Under the pieces are notes generated by a model. That model saw only the letters and a list, made by a program, of their open reading frames with translations, had not been told where the DNA came from and ran no database searches. Position numbers and translations under genes: made by a program. A DNA stretch of 64,000 nucleotides from Pseudomonas sp. GD04091 (lineage in GTDB: Bacteria > Pseudomonadota > Gammaproteobacteria > Pseudomonadales > Pseudomonadaceae), in assembly GCF_029836165.1 (NCBI RefSeq), contig NZ_JAOEBG010000001.1:310001-374000 (forward strand). Reading direction: 5' to 3'. Positions 45,160-54,185 of the stretch are shown here, piece by piece (within the stretch, counting starts at the first letter, position 1; each line of letters begins with the position of its first letter).

Positions 45160-45525
45160 ATGAGCTCCACCTCCGACGCCACCGCCCGCCTCGACCGCAT
45201 CCTCGCCGACGCCAAGCGCGACAAGGAAATGGGCTACCGCGACAAGGCGCTGAAAATGTACCCCCATGTCTGCGGGCGCTGCACCCGCGAGTTCTCCGGC
45301 AAGCGCCTGTCGGAACTGACCGTGCACCACCGCGACCACAATCACGACAACAACCCCCAGGACGGCTCGAACTGGGAGCTGCTGTGCCTGTACTGCCATG
45401 ACAACGAGCACGCCCGCTATACCGACCAGCAATATTTCAGCGAAGGTTCGCTGAGCACGCCGAAAGTGGCCGTGGCCACCCACAACCCGTTCGCCGGCCT
45501 GGCCGCGCTGATGAAGAAGGACTGA
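45160..45525 (+). CDS. yajD: HNH nuclease domain protein YajD
   Basis: Encodes 121 residues. The HNH motif is clear: a zinc pair CGRC near residue 39, the catalytic HHRDHNHDNNP near residue 56, and a second pair CLYC near residue 75. Members are putative DNA or RNA nucleases with no settled role. It is a short single gene. Confidence 0.85.
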   Translation: MSSTSDATARLDRILADAKRDKEMGYRDKALKMYPHVCGRCTREFSGKRLSELTVHHRDHNHDNNPQDGSNWELLCLYCHDNEHARYTDQQYFSEGSLSTPKVAVATHNPFAGLAALMKKD

Positions 45526-45596
45526 CCGTCGATTGCTCCCCCCGCGCCATCTGCAAGCCCGTATAATCGCGCTCTTTTTGCAAAGGGCCCCGACTC

Positions 45597-46067
45597 GTGG
45601 CTAACAAACGGTACAGCTGCATCGGCCTGTTCAACCCCAAGTCGGCCGAGAATGTCGGCTCGGTGATGCGCGCGGCAGGCTGCTACGGCGTCAACTCGGT
45701 GTTCTATACCGGCAAGCGCTATGAGCGCGCCCGAGATTTCGTCACCGATACCAAACGGGTGCATTACGACATCCCGCTGATCGGCATCGACGACCTGCAG
45801 CGCATCATCCCGCTGGGATGCACACCGGTGGCGGTGGAGCTGGTGGACGGCGCGCGGCCACTGCCCGAATACACTCATCCGGACCGGGCGATCTATATCT
45901 TCGGGCCCGAAGATGGCTCGTTGAGCGAAGATGTACGGGGCTGGTGCGAAGAGACGATCTACATCCCGACCCAAGGCTGCATGAACCTTGCGGCGACGGT
46001 CAACGTGGTGCTCTACGACCGCATGGCCAAGGGCTTGAACACCCGCTCGGGGCCGAAGTTCAAATAG
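45597..46067 (+). CDS. TrmH/SpoU family RNA 2'-O-methyltransferase
   Basis: Encodes 156 residues of the SPOUT knot family. The three motifs are present: NPKSAENVGSVMRAA near residue 14, AIYIFGPEDGSLS near residue 98, and GCMNLAATVNVVLYD near the end. It starts at a GTG with AAAGGG upstream. It methylates a ribose in RNA; whether tRNA or rRNA cannot be read here. Confidence 0.88.
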   Translation: MANKRYSCIGLFNPKSAENVGSVMRAAGCYGVNSVFYTGKRYERARDFVTDTKRVHYDIPLIGIDDLQRIIPLGCTPVAVELVDGARPLPEYTHPDRAIYIFGPEDGSLSEDVRGWCEETIYIPTQGCMNLAATVNVVLYDRMAKGLNTRSGPKFK

Positions 46068-46144
46068 CTCGGCACGCAATTTCACTGAACGCAAGCGTGA
46101 GACATGAAGTCTGCTGGTTATCACTGCCCAGAGGAGACTTCCCG

Positions 46145-46483
46145 ATGCTCGATTTCCATTCGACCCCGGTCCTGCGCGAACACAATGTCCACGGCCTGGA
46201 GCGCGCCAGCTCCCTGGCTGGCGGTGCGCTGATGATCAGCAAGGGGCTGCGCCACGGCGGCCTGCTCGGGTTGCTGCAGGTGGCGGTCGGCGGGCTGGCG
46301 CTGGCCCGTGGCGTGAGTGGGCATTGTTCGACCAAGGCCTGGTGGCAGCGGCATCGTGCGCAGTATCTGCGCCTGCATGCGGACATCGAACGCGGGGCGG
46401 CTGAGCTCAAGGCGTTGAAAGCCAGCGCCGATGCGGCGACACGCACGGCGACGGTAACCGGTAAAGACCCGCTGGAGCGTTGA
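46145..46483 (+). CDS. DUF2892 small membrane protein
   Basis: Encodes 112 residues. The middle part (LERASSLAGGALMISKGLRH and GLLGLLQVAVGGLALARGVS) forms two hydrophobic segments of the DUF2892 type. GAGGAG lies upstream of the ATG at 46145. The frame extends upstream into the methyltransferase but has no other start signal. The function is unknown. Confidence 0.75.
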   Translation: MLDFHSTPVLREHNVHGLERASSLAGGALMISKGLRHGGLLGLLQVAVGGLALARGVSGHCSTKAWWQRHRAQYLRLHADIERGAAELKALKASADAATRTATVTGKDPLER

Positions 46484-46494
46484 GCCATGTGTCG

Positions 46495-46580
46495 CCTGCG
46501 CGGGCAAGCCCGCCTCCACAGGGGCATTGCCAACCTTGAAAGGCGTGCGAATCCTGTGGGCGCGGGTTTACCCGCGAAGG
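46495..46580. repeat. inverted pair of REP elements
   Basis: CCTGCGCGGGCAAGCCCGCC (46495 on) and CCTGTGGGCGCGGGTTTACC (46553 on) are two REP copies in inverted order, separated by about 30 nt. They lie between convergent genes. Confidence 0.7.
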
Positions 46581-46593
46581 GGCCGCTACAGGC

Positions 46594-47802
46594 CTAGCGC
46601 AACACCTTGCTCTGCAGCACCTCGGACTGGCGCCCCAGCACATTCTCGCTGATCTGCACGAACTCCTCGGTACTGACGCTCGACAGGCGCATCAGCGCCC
46701 GGGCGACATCGTCCAGCGAACGCTTGTCGTGATTGTGCAGGCGGATCTCGCGGTCCAGGGCCTGAAGCAGCAGTACGCCACGGGCGACCTGCGCGGCGTC
46801 GGCCTTGGCGCCCTTGAGGTGAGTCACCTTGGCGGCCAGTTTGTGCTGACGGGCCTGCAACGCTTCGTAGCGATCATCGCTCATGCCCCCGGCGCGGCGC
46901 AGCAGCTCGGTGGCGTAGTAGTCGGCCAGGCTCTCGCCCAGCCAGTCGCTGCCCTCGCGGTCGTTGATCTGGGCGAACAGCTGCACCAGCTCACGCAGCA
47001 GCGGGCTGGTGCCGTTCTCGCTGACCAATGGCCGGCCACTGTGCAGATACAGCGAGTTGTTGCCGCCCAGCACGCCACGCCACATCTCGTCACGGGCACC
47101 GACCAGCAGCAGCTTGGGGGGATTGCGCGGGAACACCGCCTGCAGCTGCGGCCAGACGAAGGTCAGCAGGGTCAGCGTGTCCATGCGCCGCATGCCCTGC
47201 CCTTGTGGCGCGGCGACAGTCACCTCGGTATCGCCCAGCCGCGCCCGGCGGCTACCCAGGTTGCCGGCGAGCATCCAGCCGGTGGGACGGTCGAACAGCC
47301 GCGACACATCATCGATGCGAAACTTTTGCCGACCGATGCGCGGCCAGGCGGTTTCGACACTCTTCCAGCCCGTCGGCAGGTCGAAGGTCAGCCGCGAGAC
47401 CAGTTCGGTGCCATCCTGCTGGTCAAGGCGCGCCGGCGGCACCAACTGGTCGCCACGCAACAGCGCCCAATGCGGCGTGATGCGCGTCTCATGGGCCGCG
47501 CCACGGGGCTGCTGGTCGAGCCGCACGCGGTAACTGAGGCTGGTCTTGCCCGGCGCCGGGCGCCAGATGCCGCGCCCGTCCTGAGCGTGCCATTGGCCAT
47601 CGGCGAGAAAATCGCTGTAGACACTCCCCTTGCCCAGGTCGAAATCCAGGCTGCGCACCGCGCCGCCGTCGGCCAGGGTCAGGCGCACCTCGGCCTGGCC
47701 GCTCTGTGGCAGCAGGCGCACCTGATAATCGAGATCGACCTTCTTCGCCAGGACCTGCGAGCTGACCAGCAGGCCGACAACCAACAACAGCGGGCGACGC
47801 AT
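46594..47802 (-). CDS. M61-like peptidase fold protein, probably inactive
   Basis: Encodes 402 residues. A signal peptide (PLLLVVGLLVSSQVLA) precedes a beta-rich domain and then a helical part resembling M1/M61 metallopeptidases. Where HExxH is expected the sequence is LLRELVQLF (R270, E271, Q274): both zinc histidines are gone. WLGESLADYYATELL (W287, E290), the later family motif, is kept. It is therefore probably not a zinc peptidase. AAGGAG lies upstream of the ATG at 47802. The ycgN gene lies just upstream, ending 27 nt before this start. Confidence 0.7.
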   Translation of the reverse strand: MRRPLLLVVGLLVSSQVLAKKVDLDYQVRLLPQSGQAEVRLTLADGGAVRSLDFDLGKGSVYSDFLADGQWHAQDGRGIWRPAPGKTSLSYRVRLDQQPRGAAHETRITPHWALLRGDQLVPPARLDQQDGTELVSRLTFDLPTGWKSVETAWPRIGRQKFRIDDVSRLFDRPTGWMLAGNLGSRRARLGDTEVTVAAPQGQGMRRMDTLTLLTFVWPQLQAVFPRNPPKLLLVGARDEMWRGVLGGNNSLYLHSGRPLVSENGTSPLLRELVQLFAQINDREGSDWLGESLADYYATELLRRAGGMSDDRYEALQARQHKLAAKVTHLKGAKADAAQVARGVLLLQALDREIRLHNHDKRSLDDVARALMRLSSVSTEEFVQISENVLGRQSEVLQSKVLR

Positions 47803-47828
47803 AGCGAAACTCCTTGTTCCCCGGAAAC

Positions 47829-48278
47829 TCAACCAGCGCGGAAGATGAGGTGGTCTTCCCAGTCGTCTTCATCCACGTCGTTTTCGCTGAGCATGCGCCC
47901 GGACCGGGAGATACGCTGCTCATGCACCTGCTGGCGATCGCCACTGACCAGGTGGTGCCAGGCGGGCAGGTCTTGCCCTTCGCTGACCAGGCGATAACCG
48001 CAGGTGGGCGGCAGCCACTTGAACTGGTCGGCCTTGCCTGGGGTGAGCTGGATACAGTCGGGAACCTGGGCGAAACGATTGGCATAGTCGCTGCACTGGC
48101 AGGTCTGCAGGTCCAGCAGCTTGCAGGCGATGCTCGTGTAATAGACGCTGTTGTCCTCTTCGTCCTCGAGCTTCTGCAGGCAGCACAGGCCGCAGCCGTC
48201 GCAGAGCGACTCCCACTCCTTGTCATCGAGCTGGTCGAGGGTCTTGCGCCGCCAGAAGGGCGCGGTATCGGCGATCAT
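47829..48278 (-). CDS. ycgN: YcgN family cysteine-cluster protein
   Basis: Encodes 149 residues of the UPF0260 group. It has a Cys-rich signature ([17 protein letters not shown] near residue 25, then CQCSDYANR and the Cys in PPTCGYRL), likely to bind a metal or cluster. AGGAAA precedes the ATG at 48278. In gamma-proteobacteria it often lies with rnd and ycgL, as it does here within 3 kb. Confidence 0.88.
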   Translation of the reverse strand: MIADTAPFWRRKTLDQLDDKEWESLCDGCGLCCLQKLEDEEDNSVYYTSIACKLLDLQTCQCSDYANRFAQVPDCIQLTPGKADQFKWLPPTCGYRLVSEGQDLPAWHHLVSGDRQQVHEQRISRSGRMLSENDVDEDDWEDHLIFRAG

Positions 48279-48423
48279 CACACGGTTTCCTGCAGTCAAC
48301 ATCAATCCGCGGCGCGCGGCGGCGCCAGTCTAGAGGCAGTCCGACGGCAACGCCAGACCGCTTGTCAGTGCTCGGCGGACGCAGTAGCGTGCGGTATTTC
48401 CCCCCGCCCTTGCAGGAGCACCC

Positions 48424-49017
48424 ATGAGCGCCACCCCACGCATCGCCGACTACGCCATCAACGAGCAGTTCATCAATCGCTGGTCGCCCCGTGCCTTCAC
48501 CGCCGAGCCGATCAGCCAGGACACCCTGCTGAGCTTCCTCGAAGCCGCACGCTGGGCGCCATCGGCCTACAACTCGCAGCCGTGGCGCTTCCTCTACGCG
48601 CGCCGCGACACGCCGAGCTGGGAGCGCTACCTGGGCATCCTCAACGAGTTCAACCGCAGCTGGGCACAGCAGGCCTCGGCCCTGGTGCTGATCATCTCCA
48701 AGACCACCTTCGCCGCGCCGGGCTCCGACGAGGAGAAGCCGGCGCTTTGGCACACCTTCGATACCGGCTCGGCCTGGGGTCACCTGGCGCTGCAGGCCAG
48801 CATCAGCGGCTGGCACACCCATGGCATGGCCGGCTTCGACCAGGACCTGGCGCGCCGCGAGCTGAAGATCCCCGAGGGCTATGCGCTGCACGCCATGGTG
48901 GCGATCGGCAAGCTGGGCGACAAGGCCTCGCTGGCCGAAGGCCTGCAAGCCCGGGAAATGCCGAGCCCACGCCGGCCACTGAGCGAGCTGGCGGCCGAAG
49001 GCGAGTTCAGCCTGTAA
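48424..49017 (+). CDS. nitroreductase family protein
   Basis: Encodes 197 residues of the FMN-dependent nitroreductase fold. The flavin-binding pattern is seen as RWSPRAFTAEPIS near residue 19 and EAARWAPSAYNSQPWRFLYA near residue 40. GGAG precedes the ATG. It reduces nitro or quinone substrates with NAD(P)H; the true substrate is unknown. Confidence 0.85.
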   Translation: MSATPRIADYAINEQFINRWSPRAFTAEPISQDTLLSFLEAARWAPSAYNSQPWRFLYARRDTPSWERYLGILNEFNRSWAQQASALVLIISKTTFAAPGSDEEKPALWHTFDTGSAWGHLALQASISGWHTHGMAGFDQDLARRELKIPEGYALHAMVAIGKLGDKASLAEGLQAREMPSPRRPLSELAAEGEFSL

Positions 49018-49028
49018 GCCTTTCGCTG

Positions 49029-49076
49029 CCTGTACCGGCCTTTTCGCGGGTAAACCCGCGAAGAGACCGCTACAGG
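49029..49076. terminator. REP hairpin between convergent genes
   Basis: TTCGCGGG and CCCGCGAA close a TAAA loop, with an outer CCTGTA/TACAGG pair. It lies between the nitroreductase and the convergent dehydrogenase. Confidence 0.6.
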
Positions 49077-49081
49077 CCGAC

Positions 49082-50014
49082 TCAATAACCGCGGGTGAAG
49101 TCCACCTCGCCCCGCAGTTCCTGCTCCGCGGCGTACGCCCGCACATTCTCGACGAACAACCGCACCATCGCCAGCGGCGAGGTCGGCGCGGAGCTGTGCC
49201 CGGTCAACAGCAGCCCCCAGGCGGTCCAGAACGGGTGGCGCTGGGGCAATGGCTCCTGGCGGCAGACATCGATCACCGCACCGGCCAGGTGCCCCTGCTT
49301 GAGCGCTTCGACCAGATCGGCATCGACCACCGCGACGCCACGCCCGGCGTTGATGAACAAGGCGCTTGGCTGAAAGCACTTGAACAGCGCCGCATCGTAC
49401 AGGTCATGGGTCGCCGGCGTGTCAGGCAGCAGGTTGAGCACATAGTCGGCCTGGCCGACCAGGCGCGGCAACTGGTCGAGCCCGGCCACCTCGGCGAACG
49501 GCGCCTGCTCGCGGGCGCCGCTGGCCACGCCATACAGAGTGACCCCGAACGGCACGAGGAACTCCGCCACCCGCTGGCCGATATCGCCGACGCCGACGAT
49601 CAGCACCCGACGCCCCTCCAGGGTGCGTCCCGGGCGGTCATCCCAGCGCCGCTCGACCTGACTGACCAGGCGCGACAGCACATCGCGCTCATGGACGAGC
49701 ATGTAGGTGAGCATGTACTCGGCCATCACCTGGCCAAAGATTCCCACGGCCCGGGTCAGGCGGTAGTCGCGCGGCAGGCCGTCGGCCAGCAGCGGCGTGA
49801 TGCCGGCCCAGGTCGATTGCATCCACCGGGGTTTATGGCCCTGGCGCAGCAGGCTGGCCAGCAGATCCGGCTGGCCCAGCCATACCGGGCAGTCGGGGGC
49901 GAGGCGCGCCAGTTCGGCGGAGTCGCCACTGGTCAGGACCTCCAGGTCCGGCGCTGCCTCGCCCAGCAGGCGAGCGTAGTTGGCATGATCCTGTTCAGCG
50001 ATCAGAACGCGCAT
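49082..50014 (-). CDS. D-2-hydroxyacid dehydrogenase (GhrA-like)
   Basis: Encodes 310 residues. The NAD(P) motif VLIVGVGDIGQRVAEFLVPF is near residue 140, and the catalytic Arg, Glu and His are in INAGRGVAV, CRQEPLP and GHSSAPTS. It would reduce glyoxylate, hydroxypyruvate or a similar 2-oxoacid. I prefer the ATG at 50014 (MRVLIAEQDH); the ATG at 50023 is nearly as well placed. Confidence 0.85.
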   Translation of the reverse strand: MRVLIAEQDHANYARLLGEAAPDLEVLTSGDSAELARLAPDCPVWLGQPDLLASLLRQGHKPRWMQSTWAGITPLLADGLPRDYRLTRAVGIFGQVMAEYMLTYMLVHERDVLSRLVSQVERRWDDRPGRTLEGRRVLIVGVGDIGQRVAEFLVPFGVTLYGVASGAREQAPFAEVAGLDQLPRLVGQADYVLNLLPDTPATHDLYDAALFKCFQPSALFINAGRGVAVVDADLVEALKQGHLAGAVIDVCRQEPLPQRHPFWTAWGLLLTGHSSAPTSPLAMVRLFVENVRAYAAEQELRGEVDFTRGY

Positions 50015-50089
50015 GTGACACATAACCTTGGCAAACAACGAAAGCGGCCCGCCAGGCGGGCCACAGGGAGAAAGGAGACCGTGCCTGGA

Positions 50090-50383
50090 TCAGGCCGGGT
50101 CGTTGCGGCGCAGCAGCTCTTCGGGCAAGTGCTCGATGTAGTCGTCTTCCGGCGGCGGCATCTGCAGGTGATAGCCCTGGCTGTCGAGGTTCTCCAGCAC
50201 CTTGGCGATATCTTCGCGGGCCAGCTTGCGCTCGGGGCTGAGCACCAGGTCGAAGGCATGCATGGGCGTGCCGAAGAACGGCAGCAGTGCCTGCGGCACA
50301 CGCTCCAGGCCTTCGGCCTTGAGCACATAGAGGTACATCTCGTGCTTGCGCGGGCTCTTGTAGATCGAACAGATACGTTTCAT
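50090..50383 (-). CDS. ycgL: YcgL domain protein
   Basis: Encodes 97 residues, [20 protein letters not shown] onward, with the YcgL fold. Its ATG overlaps the rnd stop (ATGA), so the two are coupled. The role is unknown, and a link to RNA turnover is inferred only from the constant pairing with rnd. Confidence 0.9.
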   Translation of the reverse strand: MKRICSIYKSPRKHEMYLYVLKAEGLERVPQALLPFFGTPMHAFDLVLSPERKLAREDIAKVLENLDSQGYHLQMPPPEDDYIEHLPEELLRRNDPA

Positions 50384-51513
50384 CGGGAATCTCCGGCGCC
50401 GGCCAGGTCGTCCAGCAGGGCCTGGCCCATGCGCTCGCGACGCCAGCCGCGCAGCGCATCGGGCAGTTGATAGGGGCCGTCGGGGTAGCCGCTCTTGAGC
50501 AGCGCTTCGAGGGCTTTCTTGCGCAGCATCAGCTCCGGGGCGATGCCCAGCCGCTCGCCCTCGGCCTGGCCAATGGCGCGCAGGCGCTTGAGGATGCCGG
50601 CGGCTTCGATCGGCAACGGCTCGGGCAGCGGCTCGGGCCACTGCTCCGGCGGCAGGCTGGCGGCGCGCTTGATCAGCTGGATCAGGCTCTCGCCGTCCTG
50701 GCGGATGGTGCGCGGGTGCATCTCGTCGATCTTCGCCAGCGCCGCCGGGCTGTCGGGCTGGCTCCTGGCCATGGGCCACAGCGAGTGTTCCTTGAGGATA
50801 CGATTGCGCGGCACGTCACGGCTGCGCGCTTCGCGCTCGCGCCAGGCGCACAGTTCGCGCAGCACGGCCAGTTGCTGACGGCCAAGCTTCCAGGCCAGCT
50901 TGACGTCGCGGTACAGCGTCTGTGGCTCGACCTCGCGGCGCAGCTGGGCGACCAGCTCGGCGCCGTCCTCCAGCACCCAGGCGTACTTGTCATCGGACAG
51001 GCGCGGGCGCAAGGCGCTGAACAGCTCCGCCAGGTGCACGGCATCCTCGGCGGCGTAGCTCACCTGGGTTTCCGACAGCGGACGCTGCAGCCAGTCGGAG
51101 CGGGTCTCGCCCTTGGGCAGCTCGAGCCCCAGCACTTCCTGCACCAGGCGCGAATAGCCCATCGAGAAGCCGATGTTCAGGTAGCCGGCGGCCAGCTGCG
51201 TGTCGAACAGCGGCTGGGGCAGCTTGCCGGTCAGGCGCAGCAGCACTTCCAGGTCTTCGCTGCAGGCATGCAGCACCTTGACCACGCCGCTGTCTTCGAG
51301 CAGCTCGGCCAGGGGCTGCCAGTCACGGATCAGCAAGGGATCGATGAGGTAGGCATGCTCGCCGACGCCGATCTGGATCAGGCCGGCCTTGGGGTAGAAG
51401 GTGTCGACCCGCATGAATTCGGTGTCGAGCGCTACGAAGGGCAGTTCGCGCCAGCTTTGGCAGTGTTCGGCCAGGGTCTGGTCGTCACGGATCCAGTGAA
51501 TTTCGATGGCCAC
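50380..51513 (-). CDS. rnd: ribonuclease D
   Basis: Encodes 377 residues: a DEDDy 3'-5' exonuclease domain followed by HRDC domains. Acidic residues are in [10 protein letters not shown] (Asp/Glu near 30) and [10 protein letters not shown] (near 85), and the [13 protein letters not shown] motif gives the Tyr and last Asp near 155. It trims tRNA precursors and other RNA. It is the first gene of the rnd-ycgL operon. Confidence 0.94.
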   Translation of the reverse strand: MAIEIHWIRDDQTLAEHCQSWRELPFVALDTEFMRVDTFYPKAGLIQIGVGEHAYLIDPLLIRDWQPLAELLEDSGVVKVLHACSEDLEVLLRLTGKLPQPLFDTQLAAGYLNIGFSMGYSRLVQEVLGLELPKGETRSDWLQRPLSETQVSYAAEDAVHLAELFSALRPRLSDDKYAWVLEDGAELVAQLRREVEPQTLYRDVKLAWKLGRQQLAVLRELCAWREREARSRDVPRNRILKEHSLWPMARSQPDSPAALAKIDEMHPRTIRQDGESLIQLIKRAASLPPEQWPEPLPEPLPIEAAGILKRLRAIGQAEGERLGIAPELMLRKKALEALLKSGYPDGPYQLPDALRGWRRERMGQALLDDLAGAGDSR

Positions 51514-51606
51514 GAGGCTCTCCCACTAACATTGGCGCGCAGTATATACGGCGCGGCCCCTGGGGGTGAAACCTCGCGCCATCCGTGGTGCCGGGCGGTC
51601 ACCCGC

Positions 51607-53244
51607 TCAGCGGTGCGCCGCCAGCCATGGCCGGCAGCCGGCGAACATGTCCAGCGACGGCTGGTAGACCTCGGTGCGCACCTGCAACAGGCCGAGCATC
51701 GAGTGGAACAGGTTGTCCTGGGACAGCGGTGCGTCGCGCAGCCCGGCCAGGCAATCGGTGTCCAGGCCGAAGTCCTGGCGGTAGCTGTCAGAGAACCAGG
51801 CCAGCAGTGGCACGTGCTTCTGCTGGTCCGGCGCCATCATGTACGGCGTACCGTGCAGGAACAGGTTGTACTCGCCCAGCGACTCGCCATGGTCGGACAG
51901 ATAGATCATCGCGGTGTCGACCTTGTCCTGCTTGCTGCGCAGGGTGTCGATCAGCGCGGCCAGCACCTTGTCGGTGTAGACCAGGGTGTTGTCGTAGCCA
52001 TTGACGATTTCCTGCTCGCTGCACTGGTTCAGGGCATTGCTGCGGCACACCGGGGTGAAGGATTCACTGCCCGCCGGATAGCGCTTGAAGTATTCCGGGC
52101 CGTGGCTGCCCATCTGGTGCAGGACCAGCACGGTGTCCTGGTCGAGGTTGTCGATCAGCTCGCCCAGGCCCTGCAGCAGGACCTCGTCATGGCATTCGCC
52201 ACCCGCGCACAGCGCCGGGTCCTTGAGGTTGCTCACGTCGATGAACCGCACCCGGTCGCAGGTGCCCTTGCAGCCGGACTGGTTGTCGCGCCATTGCACG
52301 GCCAGCCCCGCGCGCTGGAGGATGTCCAGCAGCCCCTCGCGGTTCCTGGCCACGCTGGCGTCATAGTCCTTGCGCGCCATGCCGGAGAACATGCAAGGCA
52401 CCGACACCGCGGTCTCGGTGCCGCAGGAGTGGACATCGCGGAACGCCAGCAAGCCCTGCTCCCTGGCCAGGCGCGGGGTGGTGTCGCGGGCATAGCCAAG
52501 CACGCCGAAGTTGTCCGCCCTGGCACTCTCGCCAACCACCAGCACCGTCAGCGACTTGCGCTCATGGTGCTGCCAGGCCGCATCGCGCCGCGCATCCTCG
52601 CCATAGCGCTGGAACGGCTGGGCGACCGTGCCGATCTGCTCGCGGACATAACCGAAAGAGGCGCCGACGATATTGCTCGGGGTGAGCATCAGGCGCAGTT
52701 CATGGTGATTGCGAAACAGCGACGACAAGCCCTGGTAGTTGACCAGCGCCACCGAGCCCAGGGCCGCGACGCAAGCGCCGCCGACCACCAGCTTGCCGAG
52801 CAGCTCGCGGTACCAGGGGCGATAGGCGATCTTCGCCTTCCACACCAGCAGCGAAGGCAGTACGCCCAGCAGGAGGATATACAAGGCAAACTTCAAGGAG
52901 AGCAGGTCACGCACTTCCGCAACATTGGTCTCGGCGATATTGCGGAACATGCCGACATCAATAAGTACGCCATATTGATTCATGAAATAAGCAGCCGCCG
53001 AACCGCTCATGAACAAGGTGATCAATATGGGCTTCAATACATAACGGAACGCCAGCAGCGTCAGAATGAGATTGAAGGCGAACAACATCAGCACGGCGAA
53101 TGCCAGGCTCAGCCACAGCCCCACCATGCCGGGCGGCACGATGGACTCCAGGTGCTCCCAGAGCAGCGCGTTAAAACCAATCAGCAGGTACAGGCTGGCC
53201 AGCAACGTGACCCACTCGGTCCGCAGGGATTTGAATGTGAGCAT
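51607..53244 (-). CDS. eptA: phosphoethanolamine transferase (EptA family)
   Basis: Encodes 545 residues. Five membrane segments in the first ~190 residues are followed by a periplasmic sulfatase-like domain. The catalytic Thr is in CGTETAVSVPCMFS near residue 280, and metal ligands occur in VVGESARADN and YLSDHGESLGEYN. It adds phosphoethanolamine to lipid A, a change linked to cationic peptide resistance. The ATG at 53244 (MLTFKSLRTEW) has no strong ribosome site. A ColR-like box lies upstream. Confidence 0.92.
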   Translation of the reverse strand: MLTFKSLRTEWVTLLASLYLLIGFNALLWEHLESIVPPGMVGLWLSLAFAVLMLFAFNLILTLLAFRYVLKPILITLFMSGSAAAYFMNQYGVLIDVGMFRNIAETNVAEVRDLLSLKFALYILLLGVLPSLLVWKAKIAYRPWYRELLGKLVVGGACVAALGSVALVNYQGLSSLFRNHHELRLMLTPSNIVGASFGYVREQIGTVAQPFQRYGEDARRDAAWQHHERKSLTVLVVGESARADNFGVLGYARDTTPRLAREQGLLAFRDVHSCGTETAVSVPCMFSGMARKDYDASVARNREGLLDILQRAGLAVQWRDNQSGCKGTCDRVRFIDVSNLKDPALCAGGECHDEVLLQGLGELIDNLDQDTVLVLHQMGSHGPEYFKRYPAGSESFTPVCRSNALNQCSEQEIVNGYDNTLVYTDKVLAALIDTLRSKQDKVDTAMIYLSDHGESLGEYNLFLHGTPYMMAPDQQKHVPLLAWFSDSYRQDFGLDTDCLAGLRDAPLSQDNLFHSMLGLLQVRTEVYQPSLDMFAGCRPWLAAHR

Positions 53245-53338
53245 GGCGTTCGCAGTAAGAGTTCATCAGCGGCCAACACGCCCGGACGGGCAGGTTGGGA
53301 AGTTGGCCGAACTCTAGAAAGCCTACCATCAATTTTTC

Positions 53339-53354
53339 GTGAAAAAGACGCCAA
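53339..53354 (-). promoter_or_regulatory. ColR-like binding site upstream of eptA
   Basis: On the minus strand TTGGCGTCTTTTTCAC fits 15 of 16 positions of the P. putida ColR consensus YYNASNNYTTTTTCAC as I recall it. It lies about 95 nt upstream of the eptA start. ColRS controls envelope and lipid A modification genes in P. putida. Confidence 0.5.
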
Positions 53355-53408
53355 CAATTGGTCGGCCGGCATCTTTCATCAATTAAACAACTTTCATTCA
53401 GCTGCCAT

Positions 53409-53774
53409 TCAGCCAGGCAGGCGAAGTTTGGCGTACGGCTCGCGATCGATGTCCAGGACCTCCACGCACAGCTGGATGTCCAGGCCGGGTTGGCCGGGGA
53501 TCGCTTCGCGCAGCACTTCGAGCAGGCTGGCGGACAGCTGCTGTTTCACTTGCTGTGTGCGTCCGCTGAGAATCGCCAGGCGTACATGGGCGAAGGCCCG
53601 CTCGCCCGGGGCGGTGCCGACCCGGTACTGGGCAAAGGCCTGGGCACGGCTCTTGATGTCCAGCTCCTCGGCGAACTGGCCACTGCCGACCAGGGCATGG
53701 TTCAGGCGCAGCAACAGCACATCGACGTTGAGCTCACGCAGGTTGTCGCTGTATTCCAGGTTCAGGTGAGGCAT
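53409..53774 (-). CDS. 5-carboxymethyl-2-hydroxymuconate isomerase family protein
   Basis: Encodes 121 residues of the CHMI/tautomerase fold, starting MPHLNLEYSDNLRELN so that Pro2 becomes the N-terminal catalytic residue, as in the family. GGAA lies before the ATG. The classic role is in homoprotocatechuate degradation, but no pathway genes are near, so the substrate is open. Confidence 0.8.
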   Translation of the reverse strand: MPHLNLEYSDNLRELNVDVLLLRLNHALVGSGQFAEELDIKSRAQAFAQYRVGTAPGERAFAHVRLAILSGRTQQVKQQLSASLLEVLREAIPGQPGLDIQLCVEVLDIDREPYAKLRLPG

Positions 53775-53890
53775 GGCGCAGGTTCCGGTTACGCAGGGAG
53801 GGGCAACAGACTACCCCAGTCCCGCAATGCGGCAAAGGCGACTATCCTCTTGGTTCAGGCTCGTTTACCAACCCTGAGAGAGGTGAAGAA

Positions 53891-54127
53891 ATGCCAGTTC
53901 CGCATGATTTGCTCGCAGACCTGCACGTGACCGCCGACCAGTTCCAGGCCCTCATCGACAAGAACCAGGACCTGCACAAGCTGCACAAGGAATACAACGC
54001 CAAGGACAAGGAAGTGGTGGCCGCCGAAGGCAATGCCACCAACGACGACACCGTCAACCTCCTGCGCAAGGAGCGGCTGCTGATCAAGGACAAGATCGAA
54101 CGAATCGTCCATCCGCCCAAATCCTGA
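53891..54127 (+). CDS. DUF465 (YdcH-like) coiled protein
   Basis: Encodes 78 residues, MPVPHDLLADLHVTADQFQA onward, with a short helical hairpin of Lys/Glu-rich residues (DLHKLHKEYNAKDKEVVAAE, LLRKERLLIKDKIERIV) typical of DUF465. GAGAGG precedes the ATG. The role is unknown. A REP hairpin follows it. Confidence 0.85.
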   Translation: MPVPHDLLADLHVTADQFQALIDKNQDLHKLHKEYNAKDKEVVAAEGNATNDDTVNLLRKERLLIKDKIERIVHPPKS

Positions 54128-54142
54128 CCGACTCGAACATTT

Positions 54143-54180
54143 GCCGGTCTCTTCGCGGGCTCACCCGCGAAAGGGCCGGC
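54143..54180. terminator. REP hairpin between convergent genes
   Basis: GCCGGTCTCTTCGCGGG and CCCGCGAAAGGGCCGGC pair almost fully, with two internal mismatches, around a CTCA loop. It lies between the DUF465 gene and the convergent cystathionine-type gene. Confidence 0.65.
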
Positions 54181-54185
54181 AGCCA

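Noticed and set aside
50467..53769. Plus-strand open frame of 1100 codons
   Set aside because: It runs opposite rnd and eptA and across the gaps between them. Both minus genes have intact catalytic motifs, and the frame is open only because of high GC at third positions.
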